Origin: Fibrobacter succinogenes
GTDB taxonomy: Bacteria > Fibrobacterota > Fibrobacteria > Fibrobacterales > Fibrobacteraceae
Assembly: GCA_902768325.1 (NCBI GenBank)
Contig: CACXKY010000027.1
Span: 1-42,606 of the forward strand
Direction: 5' to 3'
DNA length: 42,606 nt
Part shown: piece after piece, positions 23,795 through 32,639 of the stretch
Position numbering within the stretch: position 1 is the stretch's first letter
Layout: every line of letters begins with the position of its first letter
The notes under the pieces: model-generated
What the model was told of the DNA's origin: nothing
Database searches by the model: none
What the model saw: the letters and a program-made list of their open reading frames with translations, nothing else
Translations under genes and position numbers: made by a program

Positions 23795-23811
23795 GAGCGC
23801 TATGTAATTGA

Positions 23812-23839
23812 AAAGCGGGGCCCATACAGGCTCCGCTTT
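23812..23839 (+). terminator. Intrinsic terminator after thrH
   Basis: AAAGCGGGGCC pairs with GGCTCCGCTTT (one G-U) around a 6-base loop, ending in T residues on plus and preceded by A on minus, so it may also limit the converging CE15 transcript. Confidence 0.82.
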
Positions 23840-23862
23840 AATCATATGAAGCTAAGATTTTT

Positions 23863-25491
23863 TTAATTCAAATTCGGGGTTTCCCAGTCAATCCAATCGG
23901 ACTTTTTCCAGTTGATTTGCTCCGTATTCTTGGTGTAGTCAATCTTACCCGTCTTGGCATCCTTGCCGAGCAAGAACTTGTTCATGAAGTCCTTGACTTC
24001 GTCGAACTGTCCGTTCGGGAGCTGGCAGTGACCATGGCCGCCTTCCTGGCTGTAGGTGTAATTTTCCGTTGCACCGAGAGCGTCATAGACTTCCTTAGAA
24101 GCTTGTCCGCAGTAGTTCGACGGAACTTCGCCAAGCCATTCCTGGCCCGCGTTGTCGATGATGAGGAGCGCACGCGGAGCGACCATGCTCACGAGCATAT
24201 GCTGGTCGAACGGGAGCGTATTTTCCTTGCCATCGTAGTTCTTGAAGCTGGAAATCATCCACTTGCCTTCGGTACCGGCACTGCTCAGACCCTGCACGAA
24301 CTGCTTGCCCTTCTGCCTGTTGACCTGAGCGCCGACGCGCCAAAGCGATGCGCCACCAGAACCGGATTCCTGCGGAATCGTGAGAGCGATACGTTCGTCA
24401 AAAGCACCCACGGCAAGCGTACCCTTGCCCCAGCGAGAGCAACCTGTCATGGCGAGGTGATGCACGTCGATACCCGCTTCCGGAGTCTTTTCGAGAGCGT
24501 CGATAATGCGGCTTACGCCCCATGCCCATGCAATGATGGTGCCCTGGCCCTGGTTATAAAGCTGGAAGAACATGCCGCCACCGCTTTCGGGAGCGACGTC
24601 GTCCGGGTTGAAAGTAATCATGGCAATGTCAAGGCCGTTGGTCGCATTGCCGAGGCTTCCGCAACCGCCCATCATGCCGCCACCAAAGCCGATAAGGGCC
24701 GGTTTCGGATTGTCCTTGGTACCCGCGTTGCTGATTTTCACGGAGAACGAACCGGATTTGCCCTTGTCCGTCACCTTGATGGTGAGCTTTCCGCCGGAGT
24801 AGGAACCTTCGACCTTTTCGGGATTGCGCGGCTTGGTACCGAACATGAGTTTTTCATACATGGCGCCGATTTCTTCACGACGGCACTTCCAGTCGGCCTT
24901 CGAGGAAATTCTCTTGCCGTCGAGGCCCATAAACGGGTCCGGGAGCTTGGCGTTGTTTACGCTAGAGGGGATATTGCCGATCTGGCATTCGCTGCGGTGG
25001 TCTTCCACGAAGTCGGAGGAAGGCTCGACCGGCCCGACGACGCTGCTGCTAGATACCACGGGCGCAACCGAGCTGGAAGAACGTACGTGACCGCTAGAAT
25101 GCACGTGTCCGCTAGACCTTCCGATAGCGCTAGATGCCGGCACCGTCGCAGAACTGGAGTTTCCCGTCACGACGCTCGAAGAACCGGGCTGCGCCTGTTC
25201 GGCAGAACTCTGCACGACGGCATCCGAGCTGGCCGGAAGCTGCGTTTCGGAAGAGGTTCCCAGGTCACCCGTGCCGGAACCCGAGAACAGGTCCACGGAA
25301 CTGCTGGATGCATTTGCTTGATTGATAGAGTCTTGAAGCGCCTTATTGGCAGAATCGGCGTTAAACTCGCCGTACTGAGCAATAAGACAATCTTCTGTTT
25401 GACATTCCGTAGAGGCTGTATTTTCGCCACCACAGGCCCAAAGTCCGAAGGCGATGCCCGCCAGCGAAACTACTAGTTTTTTCTTGTTCAT
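23863..25491 (-). CDS. CE15 4-O-methyl-glucuronoyl methylesterase-like lipoprotein
   Basis: About 542 residues from ATG at 25491 (MNKKKLVVSLAGIAFGLWAC, acyl Cys20). A Ser-rich linker with CQTEDC and SSSS blocks (to about 160) joins to the esterase domain (about 170-530): DWKCRREEIGAMYEKLMFG, GFGGGMMGG, nucleophile Ser352 in TGCSRWGKGT, PQESGSGGASLWR with the acidic residue, and the His in GGHGHCQL (about 486/488). Such enzymes split ester bonds between glucuronic acid of xylan and lignin, fitting a plant-fibre degrader with the enzyme held on the cell surface. A TATATTTA box is at 25540-25547. Confidence 0.9.
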   Translation of the reverse strand: MNKKKLVVSLAGIAFGLWACGGENTASTECQTEDCLIAQYGEFNADSANKALQDSINQANASSSSVDLFSGSGTGDLGTSSETQLPASSDAVVQSSAEQAQPGSSSVVTGNSSSATVPASSAIGRSSGHVHSSGHVRSSSSVAPVVSSSSVVGPVEPSSDFVEDHRSECQIGNIPSSVNNAKLPDPFMGLDGKRISSKADWKCRREEIGAMYEKLMFGTKPRNPEKVEGSYSGGKLTIKVTDKGKSGSFSVKISNAGTKDNPKPALIGFGGGMMGGCGSLGNATNGLDIAMITFNPDDVAPESGGGMFFQLYNQGQGTIIAWAWGVSRIIDALEKTPEAGIDVHHLAMTGCSRWGKGTLAVGAFDERIALTIPQESGSGGASLWRVGAQVNRQKGKQFVQGLSSAGTEGKWMISSFKNYDGKENTLPFDQHMLVSMVAPRALLIIDNAGQEWLGEVPSNYCGQASKEVYDALGATENYTYSQEGGHGHCQLPNGQFDEVKDFMNKFLLGKDAKTGKIDYTKNTEQINWKKSDWIDWETPNLN

Positions 25492-25539
25492 ATCCAACCC
25501 ACCTTTGAGGCACCGTGAATTCGGCACCTACAGGTACTA

Positions 25540-25547
25540 TAAATATA
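25540..25547 (-). promoter_or_regulatory. TATATTTA promoter-like box of the CE15 gene
   Basis: The box on the minus strand lies 48 bases upstream of the CE15 ATG, in the non-coding stretch. Part of the recurring box set in the window. Confidence 0.45.
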
Positions 25548-25603
25548 GTCCCGAATAAAAGCGAGTCCCCACCACCTAAAAAATTATTGATTTACAAAAT
25601 GTA

Positions 25604-25627
25604 AAGGGTCGGCTTACGCCGACCCTT
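25604..25627. terminator. Perfect 10-bp hairpin in the 25492-25999 stretch
   Basis: AAGGGTCGGC pairs with GCCGACCCTT around TTAC. Flanking T on one side is weak, but AAA/TTT ends on both arms make it a candidate terminator, placed upstream of the CE15 promoter box; possibly isolates it from read-through. Confidence 0.6.
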
Positions 25628-25687
25628 CTGCCTATAACCCATTTCGAGGAGTTTAGCTGAGTTCTAGGCGATTTCTTAGGGAAACAC

Positions 25688-25717
25688 AAAAGGCCAGACT
25701 TCCGTAGAAGCCGGCTT
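25688..25717 (-). terminator. Hairpin ending in CTTTT after the micro-ORF (candidate terminator)
   Basis: On the minus strand GCCGGCTTC, loop TACG, GAAGTCTGGC with one bulged base, followed by CTTTT. It starts 15 bases after the micro-ORF stop, so it fits a terminator for a very short transcript or an attenuator. Confidence 0.5.
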
Positions 25718-25731
25718 ACAAAGGTAAAATT

Positions 25732-25791
25732 CTAGTATACTCCCCAAAAGTGACTCGTGCCAACGACACGAAACCCTTCATACGATTTCAT
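25732..25791 (-). CDS. Candidate 19-residue micro-ORF upstream of the CE15 gene
   Basis: Reading minus from ATG at 25791 gives MKSYEGFRVVGTSHFWGVY then TAG. An AGAGGGG ribosome site (25798-25804) is 6 bases before the ATG, the same spacing as the AGGGGG of the FISUMP gene with TTG start. A hairpin with a T-tract follows. The codons are not rare-looking, but 60 bases is too short to test coding statistically. It could be a small protein, a leader peptide, or chance. No similarity is recognised. The rest of this 508-base stretch (25492-25999) holds the two hairpins, the CE15 box and AT-rich DNA before relA. Confidence 0.4.
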   Translation of the reverse strand: MKSYEGFRVVGTSHFWGVY

Positions 25792-25999
25792 AACCAACCC
25801 CTCTAATGTTCTGACATTAACAGATACATTAAGCAATGATAAAAATAATTACTGAAATGTGTTTTTTTTCACATCCTGTAACTTTTCGTTGTCTCGTTTT
25901 ACAACATCGGCCAAAAACAACCTTTTTATATCTTTATTTTTGGATTATTTCTACAAATAAGGCCAATTCTACGCTCATTTATATAATAAATTATAGTCA

Positions 26000-28144
26000 A
26001 TGGAAACTCTCAACCTGACAACCAACGAGGAGCACATCGTCAATGTCCTCCTCAAGAAGAATCCCAAGTTGGACGAAGGGATCCTGAAGAGAGCTGTAGC
26101 CTTTATTGCCGATGCCCATAACGGACAGTACCGTAAAAGTGGCATGCCCTATACCGAGCACCCCTACGAAGTTGCCAAGATTCTTGCAGACCTTAAACAA
26201 GACCAGGCCACGGTGCTCGCCGGGCTCCTGCACGATGTGGTCGAGGATACTCCCCACACCCTCAAGGAAATCGCGGAGAACTTCGGGGAAGACACCGCCT
26301 TCATGGTCGACGCGGTCACCAAGATTACCGCCGTCCAGGAAGCGAGCAAGACGGCCCAGAAGGCCGGCACCTACCGTAAGCTCATTACCGCCATGGCGAA
26401 GGACCCCCGGGTCATCATGATCAAGATTGCAGACCGCATCCACAACATGCGGACCATGCAGTACATGAAGCCCGAGAAGCGCAAGCAGATTGCCCAGGAA
26501 ACCCTCGACATCTACGTCCCGCTCACCCACCGCTTTGGCCTCTACAAGCTCAAGACGGAGCTGGAAGACTTAAGTTTCAAGTACGTAAACCCGGTCGAAT
26601 ACCAGAAACTGGTGGACGCCCTTATCGAAGGCAAGGACAAGCGCGAAAAATACGTTCAGTCCGTCATCGGCCCCTTGCAAATCAAGATGGCGCTCGAAGA
26701 CTTCGACTGCACCATCCAGGGCCGTACCAAGAACATCTACAGCATCTACAACAAGATGCTCAGCCGCGACTGCCAATTCGAAGATATCTTCGACATCTTC
26801 GCCATCCGCATCATCGTCGAGACGATTCCCGAATGCTACTTGGCGCTCGGCTATGTCCACAACCTGTGGACCCCGCTCCAGAGCCGCTTCAAGGACTACA
26901 TCGCGACCCCGAAGCCGAACCTCTACCAGAGCATCCATACGACCGTCATCGGCCCCGAGAACAAGATGGTGGAAGTCCAGATCCGCACGAAGGACATGGA
27001 CCTGACCGCCGAGAAGGGATTCGCCGCGCACTGGGCGTACAAGATGGAGACACAGCACGAAGGCGAAGAACTCGCCTGGCTCGACCACATGGTGAAGTTG
27101 CAGTCCGAAATTTCGGACTCGAGGGAATACCTCGATTTCTTGAAGGTGGACCTTAAGCCCGAGGGCATGACCGTATTTACGCCGAAGGGCGCATCGATTG
27201 AACTGCCCGAAGGGGCGATCGTCCTCGACTTCGCGTTTGCCGTCCATACGGAACTCGGGCTGCACTGCATTGGCGCCCGCATCAACGAAGAGGTGGTGAG
27301 CCTCGACAAGCCTATCCAGCACGGCGCGACCATCCAGATCTTGAAGAGCCCTGCCCAGGAACCGAGCCCCGAATGGCTCGACATGGTCAAGACCGTCAAG
27401 GCGAAGCAGGAACTGCGCAAGTGGATGAAGACGAGCATCACCCAGCAGGCGCTGGACCTCGGCAAGGAAATCTGGACGCGCGAACTCCGCATCGCGAAGA
27501 TCGAGAAGGACAGGCTCCCCAAGGAGGACATGATCAACCGGTACTTCGGGACCGTGAGCCTCGACGATTTTTACGAACGCATCGGCCAGGGCGAACTTCC
27601 GCTGCAGGACGTCCACCGGTTCCTGACCGGCGAGGACATCGACACGAAAGACCGTTCGGCACTGCGGTTCTTCCCCACGTTCGGGAAAGACAAGAAGAAC
27701 GCCGTCCAAGACGACATGCCCTTGATTATCGGGCAAGAAACGAGTCTCGTGATTCACTTTGCTTCTTGTTGCGGCCCGCTGCCCGGCGAAAAGATTGTCG
27801 GCGTCATGCGCCCGCAGATCGGTATCGAAGTCCACAACGTGAACTGCCCCTGCCTCAAGGACTTCCCTGTAGAGCAGCAGCTGCCCGTGGAATGGAGCGC
27901 CGACGTATCGCAACCATTTACGACGCACCTCACCATCGTGACCGACAACCGCAAGAACATCACCCTCGACATCTTGCAAGAACTGAAGAACGCCGGGCTG
28001 AACCTCGAACGCATGAGCGTCGCGAGCACCGAATCGTCCGGACGCATCCGCATGGAATTCAAGGCCTTCCGCAAGGAACAGGTCGATAGCATGGTCAACA
28101 AGATTCAAAAGATCGTTGGCGTGCGGGAGGTAACCAAGGCATGA
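26000..28144 (+). CDS. Bifunctional (p)ppGpp synthetase/hydrolase RelA/SpoT homologue (Rel)
   Basis: 714 residues, the full Rel length. HD hydrolase domain with His54, the HD pair His78/Asp79 and Glu82/Asp83 (LLHDVVEDT), so hydrolysis is likely retained. The synthetase domain (about 230-350) has RFKDYIATPKPNLYQSIHT (296-314) and VEVQIRTK. Then a TGS domain from about 388 (MTVFTPKGASIELPEGA), a helical/zinc-finger region (CCGPLPGEKIVG, VNCPCL), and a C-terminal ACT (THLTIVTDNRKNITL). Makes and degrades the stringent alarmone. Upstream DNA is AT-rich with a TATTTTTG box at about 25935-25945. Its stop overlaps the next gene by ATGA. Confidence 0.93.
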   Translation: METLNLTTNEEHIVNVLLKKNPKLDEGILKRAVAFIADAHNGQYRKSGMPYTEHPYEVAKILADLKQDQATVLAGLLHDVVEDTPHTLKEIAENFGEDTAFMVDAVTKITAVQEASKTAQKAGTYRKLITAMAKDPRVIMIKIADRIHNMRTMQYMKPEKRKQIAQETLDIYVPLTHRFGLYKLKTELEDLSFKYVNPVEYQKLVDALIEGKDKREKYVQSVIGPLQIKMALEDFDCTIQGRTKNIYSIYNKMLSRDCQFEDIFDIFAIRIIVETIPECYLALGYVHNLWTPLQSRFKDYIATPKPNLYQSIHTTVIGPENKMVEVQIRTKDMDLTAEKGFAAHWAYKMETQHEGEELAWLDHMVKLQSEISDSREYLDFLKVDLKPEGMTVFTPKGASIELPEGAIVLDFAFAVHTELGLHCIGARINEEVVSLDKPIQHGATIQILKSPAQEPSPEWLDMVKTVKAKQELRKWMKTSITQQALDLGKEIWTRELRIAKIEKDRLPKEDMINRYFGTVSLDDFYERIGQGELPLQDVHRFLTGEDIDTKDRSALRFFPTFGKDKKNAVQDDMPLIIGQETSLVIHFASCCGPLPGEKIVGVMRPQIGIEVHNVNCPCLKDFPVEQQLPVEWSADVSQPFTTHLTIVTDNRKNITLDILQELKNAGLNLERMSVASTESSGRIRMEFKAFRKEQVDSMVNKIQKIVGVREVTKA

Positions 28145-28731
28145 TCACCCCGTTGCACCATAGCGACTACACCCTCAAGAACCGCGCGTTCAACTGCCGT
28201 ATGCGGAACCGCTATTACGAGGAAGTCTACTATGCGTTCAGGGCGCTCTTGCCAAACGATATTTCCGGAGGTGAGACGGACAAGGAGACGAACGCGGCCT
28301 GGTACCAGAACCTGAGCCAGGAAGTCCGCCGTTACGAGCACCTCATCACGACCTGCCTCGAATACGCCCAGGCGGCCATCTTCTACGGGAAGGCGGACAA
28401 CGCCACGCTGTATTCCAAGGACAAGCGCTGGGGTATTCTGCAAGAAGAAATCTTCCTCGTCCACTTCTTGCAGGAGCTCCTCTACACCATCCGCTACATC
28501 ATCGCCCGATTCGATACGGACAAGATGCTGCAGGACTGGAGCAGCACCATCCAGGACATGAAGGCCAAGCCCGTGCGTTACGGCTTCGTCAATACCATCC
28601 AGGAAAAGCTGGACGCCATGTCGAACGCCACCATGGACGAATTCAAGGACTTGTTGAAGCACGTGCTCGACCGCTTCCAGATCGGCAACACGCTCTTCGG
28701 AACCGTGCAGGAGTTGCAGAACTTTTATTAG
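28141..28731 (+). CDS. Hypothetical protein coupled to Rel
   Basis: 196 residues, mostly helical, no signal peptide or membrane helix. Starts inside the Rel stop (ATGA, 4-base overlap), so it is probably translated together with Rel. Contains aromatic-rich MRNRYYEEVYYAFRALLP and helix HFLQELLYTIRYIIARF, then QEKLDAMSNATMDEFKDLL. I do not recognise the family. The next gene, nuoA, starts 15 bases later, so it bridges the Rel gene and the complex I operon. Confidence 0.65.
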   Translation: MITPLHHSDYTLKNRAFNCRMRNRYYEEVYYAFRALLPNDISGGETDKETNAAWYQNLSQEVRRYEHLITTCLEYAQAAIFYGKADNATLYSKDKRWGILQEEIFLVHFLQELLYTIRYIIARFDTDKMLQDWSSTIQDMKAKPVRYGFVNTIQEKLDAMSNATMDEFKDLLKHVLDRFQIGNTLFGTVQELQNFY

Positions 28732-28744
28732 ACGAGAGACGAGA
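28731..28744 (+). repeat. GACGAGA repeat, two copies, directly before nuoA
   Basis: Two exact tandem copies at the end of the hypothetical gene, just before the nuoA ATG at 28747. The same heptamer has four copies in hslO. GAGAGA also serves as a purine-rich ribosome site here. Confidence 0.8.
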
Positions 28745-28746
28745 GA

Positions 28747-29127
28747 ATGTCAGAATACATCATATTATCAATCTTCCTATTCCTGGGCGCGTTCATCGCG
28801 GCAGCGGCGACCGTCACGGGTCTTGTGCTCGGGTACCGCACCAAGAACACGAAGAACAAGATGGCTCCGTACGAATGCGGCATGGAAACCATCGGCAACG
28901 CCAGAATCCAGTTTAAGGTAGGCTACTACCTGTTCGCGCTTCTCTTCCTCGTATTCGATATCGAAGCGCTGTTCCTCTTCCCTGTCATGACTTATTTCAA
29001 GGAAATCATTTCTGGACATACGGACCTCTCGCCTGCTATAGTCATCATTGACCTCGCAATCTTCATGGCAATCCTCGTATCGGGGCTTGCCTATGCCTGG
29101 AAAAAAGGAATTCTCAAATGGGAATAA
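28747..29127 (+). CDS. nuoA: Complex I subunit NuoA
   Basis: 126 residues, three membrane helices. Typical NuoA pattern: [19 protein letters not shown] with the conserved CG loop, then [24 protein letters not shown]. Small membrane-arm subunit near the quinone site. First gene of the cluster. The stop overlaps nuoB-C by 10 bases, and AAGGA at 29105-29109 lies inside the end of nuoA. Confidence 0.94.
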   Translation: MSEYIILSIFLFLGAFIAAAATVTGLVLGYRTKNTKNKMAPYECGMETIGNARIQFKVGYYLFALLFLVFDIEALFLFPVMTYFKEIISGHTDLSPAIVIIDLAIFMAILVSGLAYAWKKGILKWE

Positions 29128-30377
29128 TCAACCTTGCTCCAAAAGTTTTAGACCCGATACCCGGTGGCAAGTATGTAGTCAATGCCATTGACTACGTCGT
29201 GAACTGGGCTCGTGCAAACTCCATTTGGCCCCTCACCTACGGCACCAGCTGCTGCGCCATCGAAATGATGAGCAGTTCCATGGCCCGTTACGACATTGCC
29301 CGTTTTGGCTCTGAAGTGTTCCGCTCGTCCCCCAGGCAAGCGGACTTGTTTATTCTTGCCGGAACGATTACCCGCCGTATGGCTCCCGCCATCCAGATGC
29401 TGTGGGAACAGATTCCCGGCCCCAAGTACGTGATCGCCATGGGCGCCTGCACCATCAGCGGTGGCCCGTTCATCTACGACAACTACTCCGTCGTGCGCGG
29501 TGCGCAGAACCTCATCCCGGTCGACGTGTTCGTTCCCGGATGCCCGCCGCGCCCCGAAGCGCTTTTCCACGGGCTCCTCACGTTACGTGAAAAGATTTTG
29601 AAGGAAACTTGCCGCGAGCCTTGGCACGAAGGCGATATCCGCAACGTGTCCACCATGGACCGCTACCGCGAGGCCGCAAAGACTTGGGCCGCCCTCGAAC
29701 AGATGAAAGACGAGGAAATGGCCGACGCCCGCGCGAAGTTCAAGGAAGAGCACCCGGACTACAAGAGCCCCTACAAGCCCGTGCGCATCAAGAAGGAAGA
29801 ATTCCCCGAAGTGGAACGCGTCGCCTGCAAGCGCTACGGCATGAGCCAGCTCGACATCTACAAGAAGCTGAAGGCGAAGTTCCAGAGCGTCACCGTGCAC
29901 ACGCACAGCGAAGACCCGATTGAAGACGTCGTCGCCGCGATGCCCGCGGACCGCCCGCTCGAAGTGATGATTGACGTGGAAGACTACCTGGGCGCCGTCG
30001 AATACGTGAAGAACGATCCCGAATTCAAGATGGATTTCCTCATCGACGTGACGGCCATCGACTACGACGACCACTTTGACTTGGTGACGCAACTCAGGAG
30101 CATTGAAATCGGGCACAAGGTCTTTTTCTGCGTGCAGATCAAGAAAGACTTCAACATTCCCGAAGCCGATCGCCCGACATCGCTGCTCGGGAAAGTCCCG
30201 ACCATCAGCCATCTCTACCCAGGCGCCGAAGTCAAGGAACGCGAAGTCTACGACATGTTCGGCATCGATTTTGAAGGCCATCCGGACCAGCGCCGCATCT
30301 TCCTCGACAGGGACTTTGTCGGATATCCGCTCCGCAAGGACTTCACCCATCCGGAAATGATCAGGAGGCCCGTATGA
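29118..30377 (+). CDS. Fused complex I subunits NuoB-NuoC
   Basis: 419 residues in a single open frame. The NuoB part (about 1-165) has the four N2-cluster ligands: Cys45 and Cys46 in [11 protein letters not shown], Cys111 in GACTISGG, and Cys142 in [10 protein letters not shown] linker of roughly 80 charged residues follows, then NuoC (about 240-419) with [30 protein letters not shown] and the NuoC signature [20 protein letters not shown]. NuoC-NuoD fusions are well known; a NuoB-NuoC one with separate NuoD is unusual to me. Overlaps nuoD by ATGA, with AGGAGG before it. Confidence 0.92.
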   Translation: MGIINLAPKVLDPIPGGKYVVNAIDYVVNWARANSIWPLTYGTSCCAIEMMSSSMARYDIARFGSEVFRSSPRQADLFILAGTITRRMAPAIQMLWEQIPGPKYVIAMGACTISGGPFIYDNYSVVRGAQNLIPVDVFVPGCPPRPEALFHGLLTLREKILKETCREPWHEGDIRNVSTMDRYREAAKTWAALEQMKDEEMADARAKFKEEHPDYKSPYKPVRIKKEEFPEVERVACKRYGMSQLDIYKKLKAKFQSVTVHTHSEDPIEDVVAAMPADRPLEVMIDVEDYLGAVEYVKNDPEFKMDFLIDVTAIDYDDHFDLVTQLRSIEIGHKVFFCVQIKKDFNIPEADRPTSLLGKVPTISHLYPGAEVKEREVYDMFGIDFEGHPDQRRIFLDRDFVGYPLRKDFTHPEMIRRPV

Positions 30378-31516
30378 GCATAACGAGACTCCCGCCGGGA
30401 TTCAAGATTACCCGCGAAACGAATACGGAAGAATTCTTTATCAACATGGGTCCGCAGCACCCGAGTACGCACGGCGCTCTCAGGCTTACGCTGCGCATGG
30501 ACGGCGAAACCATCGTGGAACTCGTGCCGCACTTCGGCTACATCCACCGCGGTATGGAAAAGCAGGCGGAATCGATGAGCTACCTGCAGTACATCGCGCT
30601 CAGCGACCGTCAGGACTACCTCACCGCCATCCAGAACAACCTGGGCGTCGTCATCGCCTTGGAAAAGGGCATGAACGTGGGCGTTCCCGAGAAGGGCGAA
30701 TACATCCGCGTGATGCTCCAGGAACTGGGCCGTATCGCCTCTCACCTCGTGTTCTTCGGCTGCTTCGGTGGCGACCTCGGCGGGCAAACCTGCCTGCTGT
30801 TCGGTTTCAAGGAACGCGAGATGATCCACGACATTCTCGAAGAAGTCACGGGCTCGCGCCTCACGACGAACTTCTTCAGGCCGGGCGGAAGCCGCTACGA
30901 CGTGCCCGAGACGTTCATCCCGCGCGTAAAGGCGTTCCTCGACCACCTCGAAGACGCCATGCGCGACTACGAGCGGTTCCTTTCCAAGAACATCATCGTG
31001 CTGGAACGCAGCGTGGGCATCGGCGTGCTCTCCAAGGAAGACGCCATCGCCTATGGATGTTCCGGGCCGGTGTTGCGCGCAAGCGGCGTAGAATTCGACG
31101 TCCGCCGTGCGAATCCCTACAGCATTTACGACCAGCTCGATTTCGACATCCCGGTATTCCATAACGGCGACTGCTACGACCGTTACAAGATCCGCATTGC
31201 CGAAATTCACGAATCCATGAAGATCTTGCGCCAGTGCGTCGAGAAGTTCCCGAAGGAAGGCCCGTGGCGTTCCAAGGAAAAGCCGGTACGCCTCCCCGTG
31301 GGCCGCTACTACAGCGAAATCGAAACCGCGAAGGGGCTGTACGCCACTTACGTGGTCGCCGCGACGACAGGTGAAAAGCCCTACCGCATCCATACGCGCG
31401 GTCCGAGCTTCCCGCATATCGCTGCGCTCAACAAGATGGCGCAGGGCCACAAGATTTCGGACCTCGTGACCATCATGGCAACCCTTGACCCCGTGATCCC
31501 GGAAATTGACAGGTAA
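30374..31516 (+). CDS. nuoD: Complex I subunit NuoD
   Basis: 380 residues. 49-kDa-type subunit near the N2 cluster and quinone channel. [15 protein letters not shown] with the conserved His, HRGMEKQAE, and RPGGSRYD are seen, then the C-terminal ending PVIPEIDR in place of the usual DxVFGxxDR, the final Arg retained. ATG overlaps the fused nuoB-C stop by 4 bases. 4-base and 3-base junctions continue into nuoH. Confidence 0.95.
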   Translation: MSITRLPPGFKITRETNTEEFFINMGPQHPSTHGALRLTLRMDGETIVELVPHFGYIHRGMEKQAESMSYLQYIALSDRQDYLTAIQNNLGVVIALEKGMNVGVPEKGEYIRVMLQELGRIASHLVFFGCFGGDLGGQTCLLFGFKEREMIHDILEEVTGSRLTTNFFRPGGSRYDVPETFIPRVKAFLDHLEDAMRDYERFLSKNIIVLERSVGIGVLSKEDAIAYGCSGPVLRASGVEFDVRRANPYSIYDQLDFDIPVFHNGDCYDRYKIRIAEIHESMKILRQCVEKFPKEGPWRSKEKPVRLPVGRYYSEIETAKGLYATYVVAATTGEKPYRIHTRGPSFPHIAALNKMAQGHKISDLVTIMATLDPVIPEIDR

Positions 31517-31519
31517 CCT

Positions 31520-32638
31520 ATGTTTGTACCTTCAGTCACAAACCCCATCGGCGATTTCGTGCGCGACATGGTTCCGCGCATTACGGAATTCTTGCCGGCT
31601 AGTTTCCAGAGCGATACGCTCAACAGCGTCGTCGCCTTCCTGGTGAACGCCCTGATATGCATCATCGCGGTGTGCGCCGTCAACATCGGTTCGGCCCCCA
31701 TCCTCATCTACATGGAACGCAAGGTGTGCGCCCACGTGCAATGCCGCCTAGGCCCCATGCGTCTCGGCTGGCACGGTACCCTGCAGACCATCGCCGACGT
31801 GATCAAGATGCTCTTCAAGGAAGTCTACGCCCCGAGTGGCGCGGACAAACTCATGTTCTACCTCGCCCCGCTTATCGTGCTGATTGCGCCGTTCATCGTT
31901 TGCGCCCTCATCCCGTTCAGCCGTAGCCTCGTCGTGGCCGACGTTTCGATGGGCATCCCCCTGATTATCGCGGTGAACGGATTCGGCGTGCTGGGCATTT
32001 TGCTTGGCGGCTGGAGCAGTAACAACAAGTACTCGCTTTTGGGGGCGCTCCGCAGCGGCGCCCAGATGATCAGCTATGAAATCTCGTTCGCGATGATTTT
32101 GCTGTTCGTGGTGATGATTTCGGGTTCTACGAACCTCATGAGCATCACACTCGGGCAAGAAGGCACCATTTTCGACTGGTGGATTTTCAAGATTCCGGTC
32201 CTCGGCTTTATCGCCTTCATCTTGTTCTTCATCTCGAGTACCGCCGAAATGAACCGCGCTCCGTTCGACATCGCCGAAGCGGAACAGGAGCTCACGGGCG
32301 GTTACCATACCGAATACAATGGCACGCCGTTCGCCATGTTCTACCTCGCCGAATACATCGCGCTCATCACGAACTCGGCACTTGCCACCACATGCTTCCT
32401 CGGCGGCTTCCTGCCGCCCTGTATCGGCATCGAATTCGTCGACAACTACCTGAACATGGTACCCGGAGTCATCTGGTTCTTCGCCAAAGTCTATTTCATG
32501 ATCTGGTGCTACATGATGGTCCGCTGGACGTTCGTGCGCCCGCGCGTGGACCAGCTGATGGACTTTGAATGGAAATTCCTTTTGCCGGTAAACCTCGTGT
32601 TGCTCACGGCCGGTGCAATTTATATGGTGATTGTGTAA
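31520..32638 (+). CDS. nuoH: Complex I subunit NuoH
   Basis: 372 residues, about eight or nine helices; the subunit links the peripheral and membrane arms and lines the quinone site. Signature YMERKVCAHVQCRLGPMRLGW (partial, with GPMR in place of GPNR) and ADVIKMLFKE, RAPFDIAEAEQELTGGYHTEY (partial). Starts 3 bases after nuoD and its stop lies one base before nuoI. Confidence 0.95.
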   Translation: MFVPSVTNPIGDFVRDMVPRITEFLPASFQSDTLNSVVAFLVNALICIIAVCAVNIGSAPILIYMERKVCAHVQCRLGPMRLGWHGTLQTIADVIKMLFKEVYAPSGADKLMFYLAPLIVLIAPFIVCALIPFSRSLVVADVSMGIPLIIAVNGFGVLGILLGGWSSNNKYSLLGALRSGAQMISYEISFAMILLFVVMISGSTNLMSITLGQEGTIFDWWIFKIPVLGFIAFILFFISSTAEMNRAPFDIAEAEQELTGGYHTEYNGTPFAMFYLAEYIALITNSALATTCFLGGFLPPCIGIEFVDNYLNMVPGVIWFFAKVYFMIWCYMMVRWTFVRPRVDQLMDFEWKFLLPVNLVLLTAGAIYMVIV

Positions 32639-32639
32639 T

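Noticed and set aside
23917..25476. 519-residue plus-strand open frame opposite the CE15 gene
   Set aside because: Mirror frame caused by the GC-rich codon pattern of the esterase gene; composition is Arg/His-rich and no motif is present.
26570..28108. Long minus-strand frame opposite the Rel gene
   Set aside because: Shadow of Rel; no family pattern and no start signal.
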